A stretch of DNA of 45,048 nucleotides from Salaquimonas sp. (GTDB taxonomy: Bacteria; Pseudomonadota; Alphaproteobacteria; Rhizobiales; Rhizobiaceae). The DNA lies in assembly GCA_022340185.1 (NCBI GenBank), contig JAJDOK010000073.1, forward strand, positions 1 to 45,048, in the 5' to 3' direction. The notes below the pieces were generated by a model. The model was not told the DNA's origin and did not search any database. It saw nothing but the letters and a program-made list of their open reading frames with translations. Shown here one piece after another: positions 8,132-17,632 of the stretch; position 1 is the stretch's first letter; each line of letters opens with the position of its first letter. The translations under genes and the position numbers were made by a program.

Positions 8132-8445
8132 CGGGCTTGTCCTTTCGCACGCATGTGCGGATCGAGAAGGTCGGCCCATTCGGGATGTCGCCGGAACTGC
8201 GCCGCCGCATACGGGCACAACGGCACGATTGCCTTGCCCTGTTCGCGGGCGTCGGCGACGACCCGCTCGACCAGCTTCAGCCCCACCCCCTTGCCGCGAT
8301 AGAAATCCGGCACTTCGGTGTGATCGACGATGATCCGGGTCGCACCGGCCTTCGAAAAGGTCAGGAATGCCTCCGGCCCGCCCTCGGCCGCATAGACATA
8401 GCGCCCCTTGGTCTCGTTTTCTTCCAGTCGGATGCCGTCACTCAT
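8128..8445 (-). CDS. Small GNAT-like N-acetyltransferase (YjdJ/NATD1 type)
   Basis: A 105-residue minimal acetyltransferase of the GCN5-related group with the acetyl-CoA loop in VPDFYRGKGVGLKLVERVV. The Cys/Tyr segment IVPLCPYAAAQFRRHPEW is diagnostic of the short YjdJ/NATD1 family. Substrates for the family are not established. A GGAGACCAAGG ribosome-binding site precedes ATG at 8445. Its stop overlaps the pirin start by four bases, so the two products are made together. Confidence 0.82.
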   Translation of the reverse strand: MSDGIRLEENETKGRYVYAAEGGPEAFLTFSKAGATRIIVDHTEVPDFYRGKGVGLKLVERVVADAREQGKAIVPLCPYAAAQFRRHPEWADLLDPHMRAKGQAR

Positions 8446-8612
8446 CCTTGGTCTCCACCGTTGTCACGCAGACAGCCAATATGGCTTGCCTCCCCTACAG
8501 ATGGTTCATAAAGCACCATTCGCCAGATGCACCGCCGCTCTCGATGCTCGACAATGTGTCTTCGTGCGATGAACGGCACAAATTGTAGGCAGGCGAACGA
8601 ACAAAGCGGTGG

Positions 8613-9818
8613 TTAGCCCCGCGGCTGCCCCATCTCGTCCAGCATGGCGCCGAACCAGGCTTCACCCGGATTGAAGCGTTTTCCGCCGCTGATCCGCTCG
8701 AGTTCGATCACCCGCAATTGGTCGTCATGATCGATATCGTGGCCGACCAGGCCGGGCTTGCCCGTCAGCGCGCTGGCGCAGGCCACGCGCGCCATCTCCG
8801 CGATCAATTCGCGATCCCTCGCATTGGCGGGCGCCGAACGGGCGAAATAACCCGATTTCTGCACCAGCGTGCGTTCCGCGCCGATCAGCCCCGCCAGCCG
8901 CTTGCCGAGCCAGGCTCCGACATTGACCTTGTCGAGCGCAACATGGCCGAAGGCATCGCGCTGGACATCCTCGCCCTGTTCGGTCATTTCCGCAACGATG
9001 CGCTCGGCATTGGCGCCCTCGCTGACGAACACCGAAACCGCGCCCTTGTCCGCCATCACCTTTGCCAGGCGCTCGCCCTCTTCATTGACGTCGAACGGCG
9101 TTTCGGGAACATAGACGGCGTCAATGGCGAGAAAGCTCCTGGGCAGGTTGAATTCCGGCAGATATTCGCCGCGCGCCAGCCGCTCGGCATAGGCGCGGGC
9201 CGTCGCCGCCGTCAGCCAGCCGCTGTTGCGCCCCATCACCTCGTGCACCAGCAGCGTGTTCGGTGATGCACAGCGCTCATGGCTGAAATTGGAAAAGAAG
9301 ATCGCGCCCTGCTCCGCCGCGGACAACGCGCCGAGCGACTGGCGCACCGGATTGATATCGTTGTCGACCGTCTTCGGCATGCCGACGACATTGAGATGGT
9401 AGCCATTCTCGGACAGGTAACGGGCAAGCTCTGCCGCCGTCGTTGACGTGTCATCGCCGCCAATCGTGTGCAGGATCGTTACCTCGTCGCGCGCCAGTTG
9501 ATCGGCGGCTACCCTGAACGGATCCTCGCCTTCCCTGATAAGGCCGCGTTTCAAGCAATCGGCGACATTGGAAAGCTTTACCCGACTGTTGCCGAGCGGT
9601 GAACCGCCATGGCTGTGCAGCACATAAGCGCGCTCGCGCACGGCCGGCGTTACCTCGACCGACTTGCCCTCCAGCAGACCCGCATAACCGCCGAGATAAC
9701 CGATGATCGGTATGTCCGCATCGAGTCGCGTGTAGTTCGAAATCAACTCTGCAATAGACGAGGACAGGCAGGGCGCCAGCCCCCCGGACGTCAACATCGC
9801 GACCTTGTGTTTCGTCAT
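8613..9818 (-). CDS. Pyrophosphate-dependent 6-phosphofructokinase
   Basis: A PfkA-superfamily enzyme of 401 residues that phosphorylates fructose 6-phosphate. The phosphate-donor loop reads IGGDDTST (residues 119-126), with Asp where ATP-dependent enzymes have Gly, and the catalytic loop reads MPKTVDNDI with Lys149. Both substitutions are hallmarks of PPi-dependent enzymes (EC 2.7.1.90), which work reversibly in glycolysis and gluconeogenesis. The reading frame stays open for more than a kilobase upstream of the true start, but that stretch is antisense to the acyl-CoA synthetase gene. ATG at 9818 gives the expected N-terminus MTKHKVAMLTSGGLAPCLSS. The gene is divergent from the Pat-like gene, with a 17-base palindrome between them. 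Confidence 0.88.
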   Translation of the reverse strand: MTKHKVAMLTSGGLAPCLSSSIAELISNYTRLDADIPIIGYLGGYAGLLEGKSVEVTPAVRERAYVLHSHGGSPLGNSRVKLSNVADCLKRGLIREGEDPFRVAADQLARDEVTILHTIGGDDTSTTAAELARYLSENGYHLNVVGMPKTVDNDINPVRQSLGALSAAEQGAIFFSNFSHERCASPNTLLVHEVMGRNSGWLTAATARAYAERLARGEYLPEFNLPRSFLAIDAVYVPETPFDVNEEGERLAKVMADKGAVSVFVSEGANAERIVAEMTEQGEDVQRDAFGHVALDKVNVGAWLGKRLAGLIGAERTLVQKSGYFARSAPANARDRELIAEMARVACASALTGKPGLVGHDIDHDDQLRVIELERISGGKRFNPGEAWFGAMLDEMGQPRG

Positions 9819-9916
9819 CGCTTCGCCTGATGAATTAACCCGACAGTTGCTTTCAGCACTTAACACACAGCTGGCTTCCGGTTTCAAGTTTGCCCAAGCG
9901 ATGTCTTGAAATCGTA

Positions 9917-9944
9917 ATGTTGCAGTGCAACATAAATTGTTGCA
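9917..9944. promoter_or_regulatory. 17-base palindrome plus half-site between pfk and pat
   Basis: The palindrome ATGTTGCA-G-TGCAACAT (9917-9933) is followed by a half-site TGTTGCA (9938-9944). It lies in the divergent promoter region of the PPi-phosphofructokinase and the acyl-CoA synthetase/GNAT gene. Its core (TTGCAGTGCAACA) is nearly the same as two sites in front of the ROK regulator at 35961-35994, so one regulator may bind all three. Confidence 0.55.
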
Positions 9945-10004
9945 TAGTTCGCCGGCTGGCAGTTGGGGAGTGAAAGCCGGACCGGGAAAGGCAATGGTGC
10001 GGCC

Positions 10005-12713
10005 ATGTCCATCCGAAACCTCGACAAGGCATTCAATCCCGCTTCCGTGGCGATCATCGGCGGTTCGCAGCGCGAAGGATCGGTCGGCAATGTCGTTCTG
10101 AAAAACGTCATTGACGGCGGGTTTGGCGGCGATATCTGGCCGGTGAATCCCAAATATCGCTTCACGCACGGCCTTCAGTGCTATCCTGCGACCGCCGAAC
10201 TGCCGGCCGCACCTGACCTTGCTGTCATCGTCACACCGGCTCAGACCGTACCGCAGATTGTCGCGGAGCTGGGAGAACGCGGCGGCCGCGCCGCCGTCGT
10301 GCTGACCGCCGGCCTGACCAGGGAAAACGGCCTGCGCCAGAAGTTGCTCGACGCGGCCCGCCCGCATCTGTTCCGCGTCATCGGGCCGAACGTGCTCGGT
10401 CTCATCCTGCCGCATGCCAGACTCAACGCCAGCTTCTCGCACATGAACGCCAATCCCGGCGGCCTGGCGCTGGTCTCGCAGTCGGGCGCGATGGTCACCT
10501 CGATCATCGACTGGGCCGCCGACAAGCAGATCGGGTTTTCCTCGCTCATCTCGCTTGGCGACCAGGCCGACGTCGATGTCGGCGACTGCCTCGACATCCT
10601 GGCCACTGATCCACAGACCCGCGCGATCCTGATGTATCTGGAATCGATTCCCGACCCGAGCAAGTTCATGTCGGCAGCGCGTTCGGCTTCGAGACTGAAG
10701 CCCGTCATCGCCATCAAGGCTGGTCGCCACGAACAGGCGGCCAGGGCGGCCGCCACACACACCGGAGCGCTTGCCGGCATGGATGCCGCCGTCGATGCGG
10801 CGCTGTCGCGCGCGGGTGTCCTGCGCGTGGAATATCTGGAGGAATTGTTCGACGCCGCAGAGATCACCACGCGGTTTCGCCCCCAGCAGCATTCGCGGCT
10901 TGCTATCGTCACCAATGGCGGCGGCGCCGGCGTGCTGGCCGTCGACCAGCTTGGCGACACCTCCGGCACCCTGGCCGAACTGTCGCCGCAAACCTATGCC
11001 GCCCTTGATGCCGCACTGCCCCCCACCTGGTCGCACGCCAATCCGATCGACATCATCGGCGACGCCCCGCCTGAGCGTTACACCGCTGCGGTGGCAGCAG
11101 CCGCTGCCGACGAAAATGTCGATACCATCCTCGTCATGAACTGCCCCACCGCGCTCGCCTCGCCCATCGATGCGGCCAAGGCCGTCGCCGGCATGGCCGA
11201 AAAGGGAAAGATCGCCGGAAAACCGGTACTTGCCTGCTGGCTCGGCGACCACACTGCACGTGCCGCGCGTGCGGAACTGCAGAAAGCCGGCATCGCCAGC
11301 CTGGAGACGCCGGGCGACGCCATCTCCGCCTTTGGTTTCATGTCGAGTTGGTCGCGCGCCCAGGCAGCTCTGTCACGCGTGCCGGAAAGCGGAGCCGACG
11401 ACATCACCGGCCAGCGCGCGGTCGTGCGCCGCATATTGAAGGCAGTCGCCGACGAGGACCGCAAGATGCTGACCGAACCCGAAGCCAAGGCGATCCTAGC
11501 CGCCTATGGCATCGCGGTGCCGAAGACCATGACCGCAGCCGATATCGACGAGGTGGAGAAAGAGGCGGAAGCCCTGCTCGGTGAAGCCGACAATCTCGTC
11601 GTCAAGCTGCTGGCGCGGAATGTCTCCCACAAATCCGATATCGGCGGTGTGGTCCTCAATATCCACACGCCGGCGGAGGCGCGCGCCGCGGCCTGGGGCA
11701 TCACCAAGCGCTTCAAGGAGGCCTATCCCGAAGGCATGCTCGACGGCTTCGCCATCCAGCCCATGGTCACGCGCCGGCATGCGGTGGAAACCATCCTGGG
11801 CATCGCCCGCGATCCCGTCTTCGGCCCGCTCATCATGTTCGGCGCCGGCGGCACCGCCGTAGAAGTGTTGCGCGACACCGCCATGGCGCTGCCGCCGCTC
11901 GACGATATCCTCGCCCGCGACCTCATCGACCGAACCCGCATCGGCAAACTGCTGGAAGGCTATCGCGACGTGCCGCCCGCCGATATTCCGGCGATCGTCG
12001 CCGCATTGCAGGGCCTTTCCCAGCTCATTGTCGACTTTCCCGCCATTCAAAGCCTCGACGCCAATCCGGTCCTGGCCAGTTCAACCGGCATCATCGCGCT
12101 CGACGCGCGCATCACCATCGACCCCGCCCGCGTGGACGAACCCGGCCCCAATCGCGACCTGCCGATCCGGCCCTGGCCGTCCCAGTGGCGCCGCACGATC
12201 CACGCGGACGGCTTGATGTTCGACATCCGCCCCATCGCCCCGGCCGACATCCGTCTCTATCCGGCATTTTTCGAGAAGGTCTCGCAGGAGGATATCCGCC
12301 TGCGGTTCCTGTCGCCGCGCCGCCATTTCGATGACGCCATGCTCAAGCGCCTGACCCAGATCGATTACGAACGCGAAATGGCGTTCCTTGCGCTCACCGC
12401 CGGCAAGGAGGAGATCGCCGGCATTGCGCGCCTGGCAGCCGATCCCGACCGGCTCACCGCCGAATATGGCATTCTCGTCCGCTCCGACCTGCAGGGCCAC
12501 GGCCTCGGCAAGGCGCTGCTCGAATTGCTGCTGGAATATGCCCGTGTCGAGAATATCGGCTCCATCGAAGGCCACGTGCTCTCCGAAAACCGCAAGATGC
12601 TGGCGTTGTGCCGGGAACTTGGTTTCAAGATCCACAGGATGACCGACGAGCCGGGGGTTTCACTGGTGCATATCGATTTGGCAACGGGAAATGGCCGCTC
12701 GGCGGCTTCGTGA
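10005..12713 (+). CDS. ADP-forming acyl-CoA synthetase/GNAT fusion (Pat/YfiQ-like)
   Basis: A 902-residue fusion with the architecture of protein lysine acetyltransferase Pat/YfiQ: a CoA-binding Rossmann domain (about 10-140, with VAIIGGSQREGSVGN), two succinyl-CoA-ligase-like domains (about 150-470), an ATP-grasp domain (about 490-710, with LLARNVSHKSDIGGVVLNIH) and a C-terminal GNAT domain (about 745-895, with RSDLQGHGLGKALLELLLEY). In enterobacterial Pat/YfiQ the ligase is dead because the phospho-histidine is replaced by Asn. Here the loop reads AATHTGALAGMD, so the His (near residue 250) is retained and ligase activity is possible. Pat proteins acetylate enzymes such as acetyl-CoA synthetase. 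The start at 10005 begins at the normal N-terminus, although its ribosome-binding site is weak. It is divergent from PPi-phosphofructokinase. Confidence 0.85.
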   Translation: MSIRNLDKAFNPASVAIIGGSQREGSVGNVVLKNVIDGGFGGDIWPVNPKYRFTHGLQCYPATAELPAAPDLAVIVTPAQTVPQIVAELGERGGRAAVVLTAGLTRENGLRQKLLDAARPHLFRVIGPNVLGLILPHARLNASFSHMNANPGGLALVSQSGAMVTSIIDWAADKQIGFSSLISLGDQADVDVGDCLDILATDPQTRAILMYLESIPDPSKFMSAARSASRLKPVIAIKAGRHEQAARAAATHTGALAGMDAAVDAALSRAGVLRVEYLEELFDAAEITTRFRPQQHSRLAIVTNGGGAGVLAVDQLGDTSGTLAELSPQTYAALDAALPPTWSHANPIDIIGDAPPERYTAAVAAAAADENVDTILVMNCPTALASPIDAAKAVAGMAEKGKIAGKPVLACWLGDHTARAARAELQKAGIASLETPGDAISAFGFMSSWSRAQAALSRVPESGADDITGQRAVVRRILKAVADEDRKMLTEPEAKAILAAYGIAVPKTMTAADIDEVEKEAEALLGEADNLVVKLLARNVSHKSDIGGVVLNIHTPAEARAAAWGITKRFKEAYPEGMLDGFAIQPMVTRRHAVETILGIARDPVFGPLIMFGAGGTAVEVLRDTAMALPPLDDILARDLIDRTRIGKLLEGYRDVPPADIPAIVAALQGLSQLIVDFPAIQSLDANPVLASSTGIIALDARITIDPARVDEPGPNRDLPIRPWPSQWRRTIHADGLMFDIRPIAPADIRLYPAFFEKVSQEDIRLRFLSPRRHFDDAMLKRLTQIDYEREMAFLALTAGKEEIAGIARLAADPDRLTAEYGILVRSDLQGHGLGKALLELLLEYARVENIGSIEGHVLSENRKMLALCRELGFKIHRMTDEPGVSLVHIDLATGNGRSAAS

Positions 12714-12759
12714 AGCCTGCGCGACCCTTCGCTCTTGCAGCCGGAATATGCCGAATTGA

Positions 12760-14585
<1,826 letters not shown>

Positions 14586-14597
14586 TCTGGCAAGCCG

Positions 14598-15326
14598 TCA
14601 AACCACCATTGCAAGAGCACAGTTGTAGAGTTTTCGATCCCTTGCAAGAAGCGCCTCGATGGTCTCGATTGTATGTTCGTCGAGCGACTCGCGTTCGACA
14701 GCTTCGAAACCCTCGAGTCTCGCGATATCGGAACGGGCGTTGAGCCGCGGGATCTCGGCTTCCTCCGGCACCTGCAACTTGCGCATCAGCCGATGGATGT
14801 AGTCGTCGAGGCGGTTCGTGATGCCAATGACGTTGCATCTTTCCAGAAACCGGAGCGCCCGTTGCGGCGATGCCAACGATCTCGGTTGTTCCCATTGGTA
14901 TTTCGGGTCGAGTTTGCGCACATAGAAATCACCAAAACGGTGCGCGAATACTTCGCTGGCGACCAGTTCCGCAAGTGGCGTGCGCTTCACCTCGAGCAGA
15001 AACGAATCCCCGAACCCAGCCAAATGGTCCTCGGTGTAACTTTTCAGGAAATAGCAATGCGACAGAAGCCTTTCCACCGGCTCGCGAAGGACCGTGGTCA
15101 CGATTGCATCGTCCGCAATGGGCGGCAATTCGCTCGCCAGAAAATGTCCGGAAAGGATCATGTCGCTGCCGCGCAGCACGTCGACTGCTATCTTGCCTGT
15201 ACGATCCCTGGAAGCAAAATTCCGATCCCGGAACCAGGAACGCAGCAAGTGTTCGACGGTGGTGCCTCCGGTCTTTTGAAGATGGAGGAAAATCACCGGG
15301 TGTTTGGCTTCATCGGTCAGCGTCAT
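14598..15326 (-). CDS. Sulfotransferase family protein
   Basis: A protein of 242 residues with the two PAPS-binding signatures of carbohydrate sulfotransferases: the 5'-phosphosulfate loop FLHLQKTGGTTVEHLL near the N-terminus and the 3'-phosphate segment TVLREPVERLLSHCYFLK about 70 residues later. It probably sulfates a sugar of a surface polysaccharide or glycolipid. The ATG at 15326 gives a compact N-terminus (MTLTDEAKHPVIFLHLQ); a TTG five codons upstream is an alternative, and neither has a clear ribosome-binding site. It lies 83 bases after the glycosyltransferase on the same strand, so the two are probably one operon. It converges on tmpB with a gap of only 12 bases. The pair looks inserted: a copy of the tmpB 3' end lies on its far side. 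Confidence 0.75.
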   Translation of the reverse strand: MTLTDEAKHPVIFLHLQKTGGTTVEHLLRSWFRDRNFASRDRTGKIAVDVLRGSDMILSGHFLASELPPIADDAIVTTVLREPVERLLSHCYFLKSYTEDHLAGFGDSFLLEVKRTPLAELVASEVFAHRFGDFYVRKLDPKYQWEQPRSLASPQRALRFLERCNVIGITNRLDDYIHRLMRKLQVPEEAEIPRLNARSDIARLEGFEAVERESLDEHTIETIEALLARDRKLYNCALAMVV

Positions 15327-15409
15327 GAAATTGCAGGCCAATTGGATTCGTGGATGTTGCCGCGGTGCTTTCTCCCGGTTCCCTCAAGACGGGCGCAAAA
15401 TTCGACAGG

Positions 15410-16699
15410 TCATGCAGAAATTCTCCGTTTCAGCCATCGTAGCGGTGCCGTCAGTCGCCACGAGGTGCTGCTGTACAGAGCATCGATGCGGTCTTCGAGG
15501 AAAGTCGATTGGCCACGCATCGAGGCGATCTCGGCCTGAAGCTCCGACACCTCGTTCCGAAGCGCTTCGCATTCGGCATCGAGACGCGTATTGCCGGCGG
15601 TGAGCAGTTCCCGCTCTTGCTGCCAGGGCCAGCGATTGTCGGCTGGCATACGTGGCAGTGTCTCGTGCAGGAAGTCGATCAGGGCTGCCCTGAAATCCGA
15701 CGGGTCAACATCCGCTTCCCCGCCATTTCGCCATCGCGAAACCAGGTCCCGGTAGATACCGGTGACGAGGTCGAGTTGGTCGTCAAGGGACAATTCACAA
15801 CGGGCGCGTTCCGTGACCCGTTCGGCATCGTCGCGGTCATACTCCTTCACGACCTCCACGATCGTCTCGGCTGTGTTGGAACGGGTGAGCGATCTCAGCG
15901 CAAAATTGAGCTCCTTGAACCGGGCGAAAGACTGGGAGGTGACCAGACCGCCCAAACCGTTGCTGTCGCAAACGACAACCGCGGCGCCGCAACACAAGGC
16001 CTCGATCGCCGAGCGGCCCGTTGCGAATACGAGGTCGTATTCGACGAGTTCCTGTTCCGGATTGGCGACCACCCTGTCCCCACACCGGCCCAGAGTCCCG
16101 AACTCGATGCCAAGCTCCTTGCATGCGGCACGCAGGACCGGCACATGCGCCTTGTTCTCCGTGAAACACAGTGCGCGGCGAATTGTCCGTGCAAGTCGTT
16201 CCGTCCTTGGTGGCACACGGGCAAGGTCGACTGCGTTGTGGACGATATGCACCTTGGCGGGATCGATACCCTCGGTGTGCACAAGACGGTCCCGTGTCGT
16301 CTCGCTGATCGCCGTGTAGGCAAGGATTTGCGGAAATCGGGGCGGGTTTTCGACCCAGAATTGCCATGCATGGCACGCATAAAGCGCCGGCGTCGAGGGA
16401 AAATGTATGATCGCTTCGGCCGTCTGGATCAGGTGTTGGCCGTGGATGACCTCCGGCGGCTCCGCCAGTTTTCGCAAATCGTCGATCACCGGTATACCCA
16501 ATTGATGGATTTCCTCGGCCAATTCACCCAGCATCGGCGAGTAGACAATTGGCCGATATCCCCGCCGGCGCAAACCGGTCGCCAGATCGCGGACTGCGCA
16601 CTCGGTACCGGCGCGGTTCACAAGTTGCCAATTGGTCAGCAAGACCCGCTGGAATCTCTCGGCTGCATCCGTGTTTGCCATGAACGCCCACACTTGCAT
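15410..16699 (-). CDS. Glycosyltransferase, GT-B (GT4-like) fold
   Basis: A protein of 429 residues. The N-terminal half reads like a GT-B acceptor domain (VLLTNWQLVNRAGTECAVRD). The middle has the domain junction KVHIVHNAVDLARVPP and a donor-binding region FATGRSAIEALCCGAAVVVC with the Glu expected in retaining GT4-type enzymes. The C-terminus has a heptad-rich coiled coil (TRLDAECEALRNEVSELQAE) and the tail YSSTSWRLTAPLRWLKRR, which recurs at the ends of polysaccharide-synthesis proteins and may dock them to a membrane or complex. ATG at 16699 is taken; ATG at 16681 (MANTDAAERF) is equally possible. With the sulfotransferase it forms a small cell-surface modification module. The sugar and acceptor are unknown. 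Confidence 0.7.
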   Translation of the reverse strand: MQVWAFMANTDAAERFQRVLLTNWQLVNRAGTECAVRDLATGLRRRGYRPIVYSPMLGELAEEIHQLGIPVIDDLRKLAEPPEVIHGQHLIQTAEAIIHFPSTPALYACHAWQFWVENPPRFPQILAYTAISETTRDRLVHTEGIDPAKVHIVHNAVDLARVPPRTERLARTIRRALCFTENKAHVPVLRAACKELGIEFGTLGRCGDRVVANPEQELVEYDLVFATGRSAIEALCCGAAVVVCDSNGLGGLVTSQSFARFKELNFALRSLTRSNTAETIVEVVKEYDRDDAERVTERARCELSLDDQLDLVTGIYRDLVSRWRNGGEADVDPSDFRAALIDFLHETLPRMPADNRWPWQQERELLTAGNTRLDAECEALRNEVSELQAEIASMRGQSTFLEDRIDALYSSTSWRLTAPLRWLKRRISA

Positions 16700-16902
16700 T
16701 TGAAGCGGTAGAAAGCCTCAAGTATCACTGTAACCGGCATATTCGGCGATTACAGTCTACATATTTTCGGTTCTCATGACAGGAGGCTCGGAAATCTGGA
16801 ATGCTGTTTCTCGCATTCAACCGTGCTTGGAGCAGACGAAATCACCGTGACAGGAATTTCGGGTCGACAAGTGCGCCCGTGTTGCAAGGCCATATCCTGC
16901 CA

Positions 16903-16980
16903 CAGCCGGCGCCTCCGGATTTCTGATCCTTATCCCCGATGATCCAGCGCATCATCGACCGCCGTTGCGAGCAAGCGTAG
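16903..16980 (+). pseudogene. Decayed copy of the tmpB 3' end
   Basis: Bases 16921-16966 align without gaps to 14502-14547 in tmpB, a constant offset of 2419. CGATGATCCAGCGCATC is identical, followed by TCGACCGCC with one difference between. Translated, PMIQRIIDR matches tmpB PMIQRIVDR, and the preceding DF-stop matches NFW (TGG changed to TGA). The match fades upstream near 16903, and the frame ends at TAG 16978-16980. It lies in a 333-base gap (16700-17032) that otherwise holds only the glycosyltransferase leader; I saw nothing else there. It is a remnant of a tmpB-like gene that once sat next to the cotransporter gene at 17033. Confidence 0.75.
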
Positions 16981-17032
16981 GCTAGGCCATCTTGGGCGAG
17001 GAAAAGCTGCACCAGGCGGATAGACGACCGCG

Positions 17033-17482
17033 ATGACCGCCGACATCATCGCTACCCTCGGGGGCATCGGCCTGTTCCTGATGGGGATGATCTGGCTGAC
17101 CGACGGCTTGCGCGGGCTGGCGGGACGCGCCTTGCGTGATGCGCAGGCCCGCTTCACCAGGACGCCATTCAGCGGCGCAGTCACCGGGGCGGTTACGACG
17201 GCCTCGATCCAGTCGTCCAGTGCGACAACACTCACCGTGGTGGGGTTCGTCAGCGCCGTATTGTTGACCTTTCCACAGGCGTTGGGCGTCATCTTCGGCG
17301 CCAATATCGGCACGACCATCACCGGTTGGCTGGTCGCGGTTCTGGGTTTCAAACTCAATTTCGAGACAATCGTCCTGCCTCTGATATTCCTGGGGGCGCT
17401 GTTTCGGTTGTTCGGCGGCGGCCGCCTTGCAATGTTCGGCACGGCGCTGCGCGAAGCAAGGATCGAGGTGGCCGAGGATTGA
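17033..17482 (+). pseudogene. Truncated Na+/phosphate cotransporter (NptA/PF02690 type)
   Basis: The 149 codons match the first repeat of Na/Pi cotransporters. Helix 1 is TLGGIGLFLMGMIWLTDGLR, the QSSS signature lies in TTASIQSSSATTLTVVGF, and GVIFGANIGTTITGWLVAVL and the LPLIFLGALFRLF helix follow. Full-length relatives have two QSSS repeats and about 540 residues. Here the frame stops after GTALREARIEVAED, where other members continue into further helices, and no second half follows before the cyclase gene. It is therefore probably non-functional, though a short dimerising half-transporter cannot be excluded. A tmpB remnant sits just upstream, so the original order was probably tmpA-tmpB-nptA. 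That would make sense for a phosphate-releasing pathway. Confidence 0.75.
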
Positions 17483-17559
17483 TCGATAGACTTCTTGAAC
17501 GTCGGCCGCCCTGGCCGACAGCCGGTCCAGGCGCGCCCGGGACCCTTACGGCACTAAAA

Positions 17560-17589
17560 GCGCTACTGTTTCTGTAACACCTGTAGCGC
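17560..17589. promoter_or_regulatory. Nested inverted repeats before the adenylate cyclase
   Basis: GCGCTAC (17560-17566) and GTAGCGC (17583-17589) form an outer dyad. Inside it TGTT-TCTGT-AACA (17567-17579) forms a second one. The element ends 43 bases before the cyclase start codon and is a candidate operator. A separate hairpin, GTCGGCC-GCCCT-GGCCGAC, lies at 17501-17519. Confidence 0.4.
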
Positions 17590-17632
17590 CCAGGAGCATT
17601 GGTCCCTAGAATGCCCCCATGGAGGCATTCGC

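Noticed and set aside
9819-11252. Upstream extension of the PPi-phosphofructokinase frame
   Set aside because: The extension is antisense to the acyl-CoA synthetase gene and unlike any PfkA N-terminus. The real start is ATG 9818.
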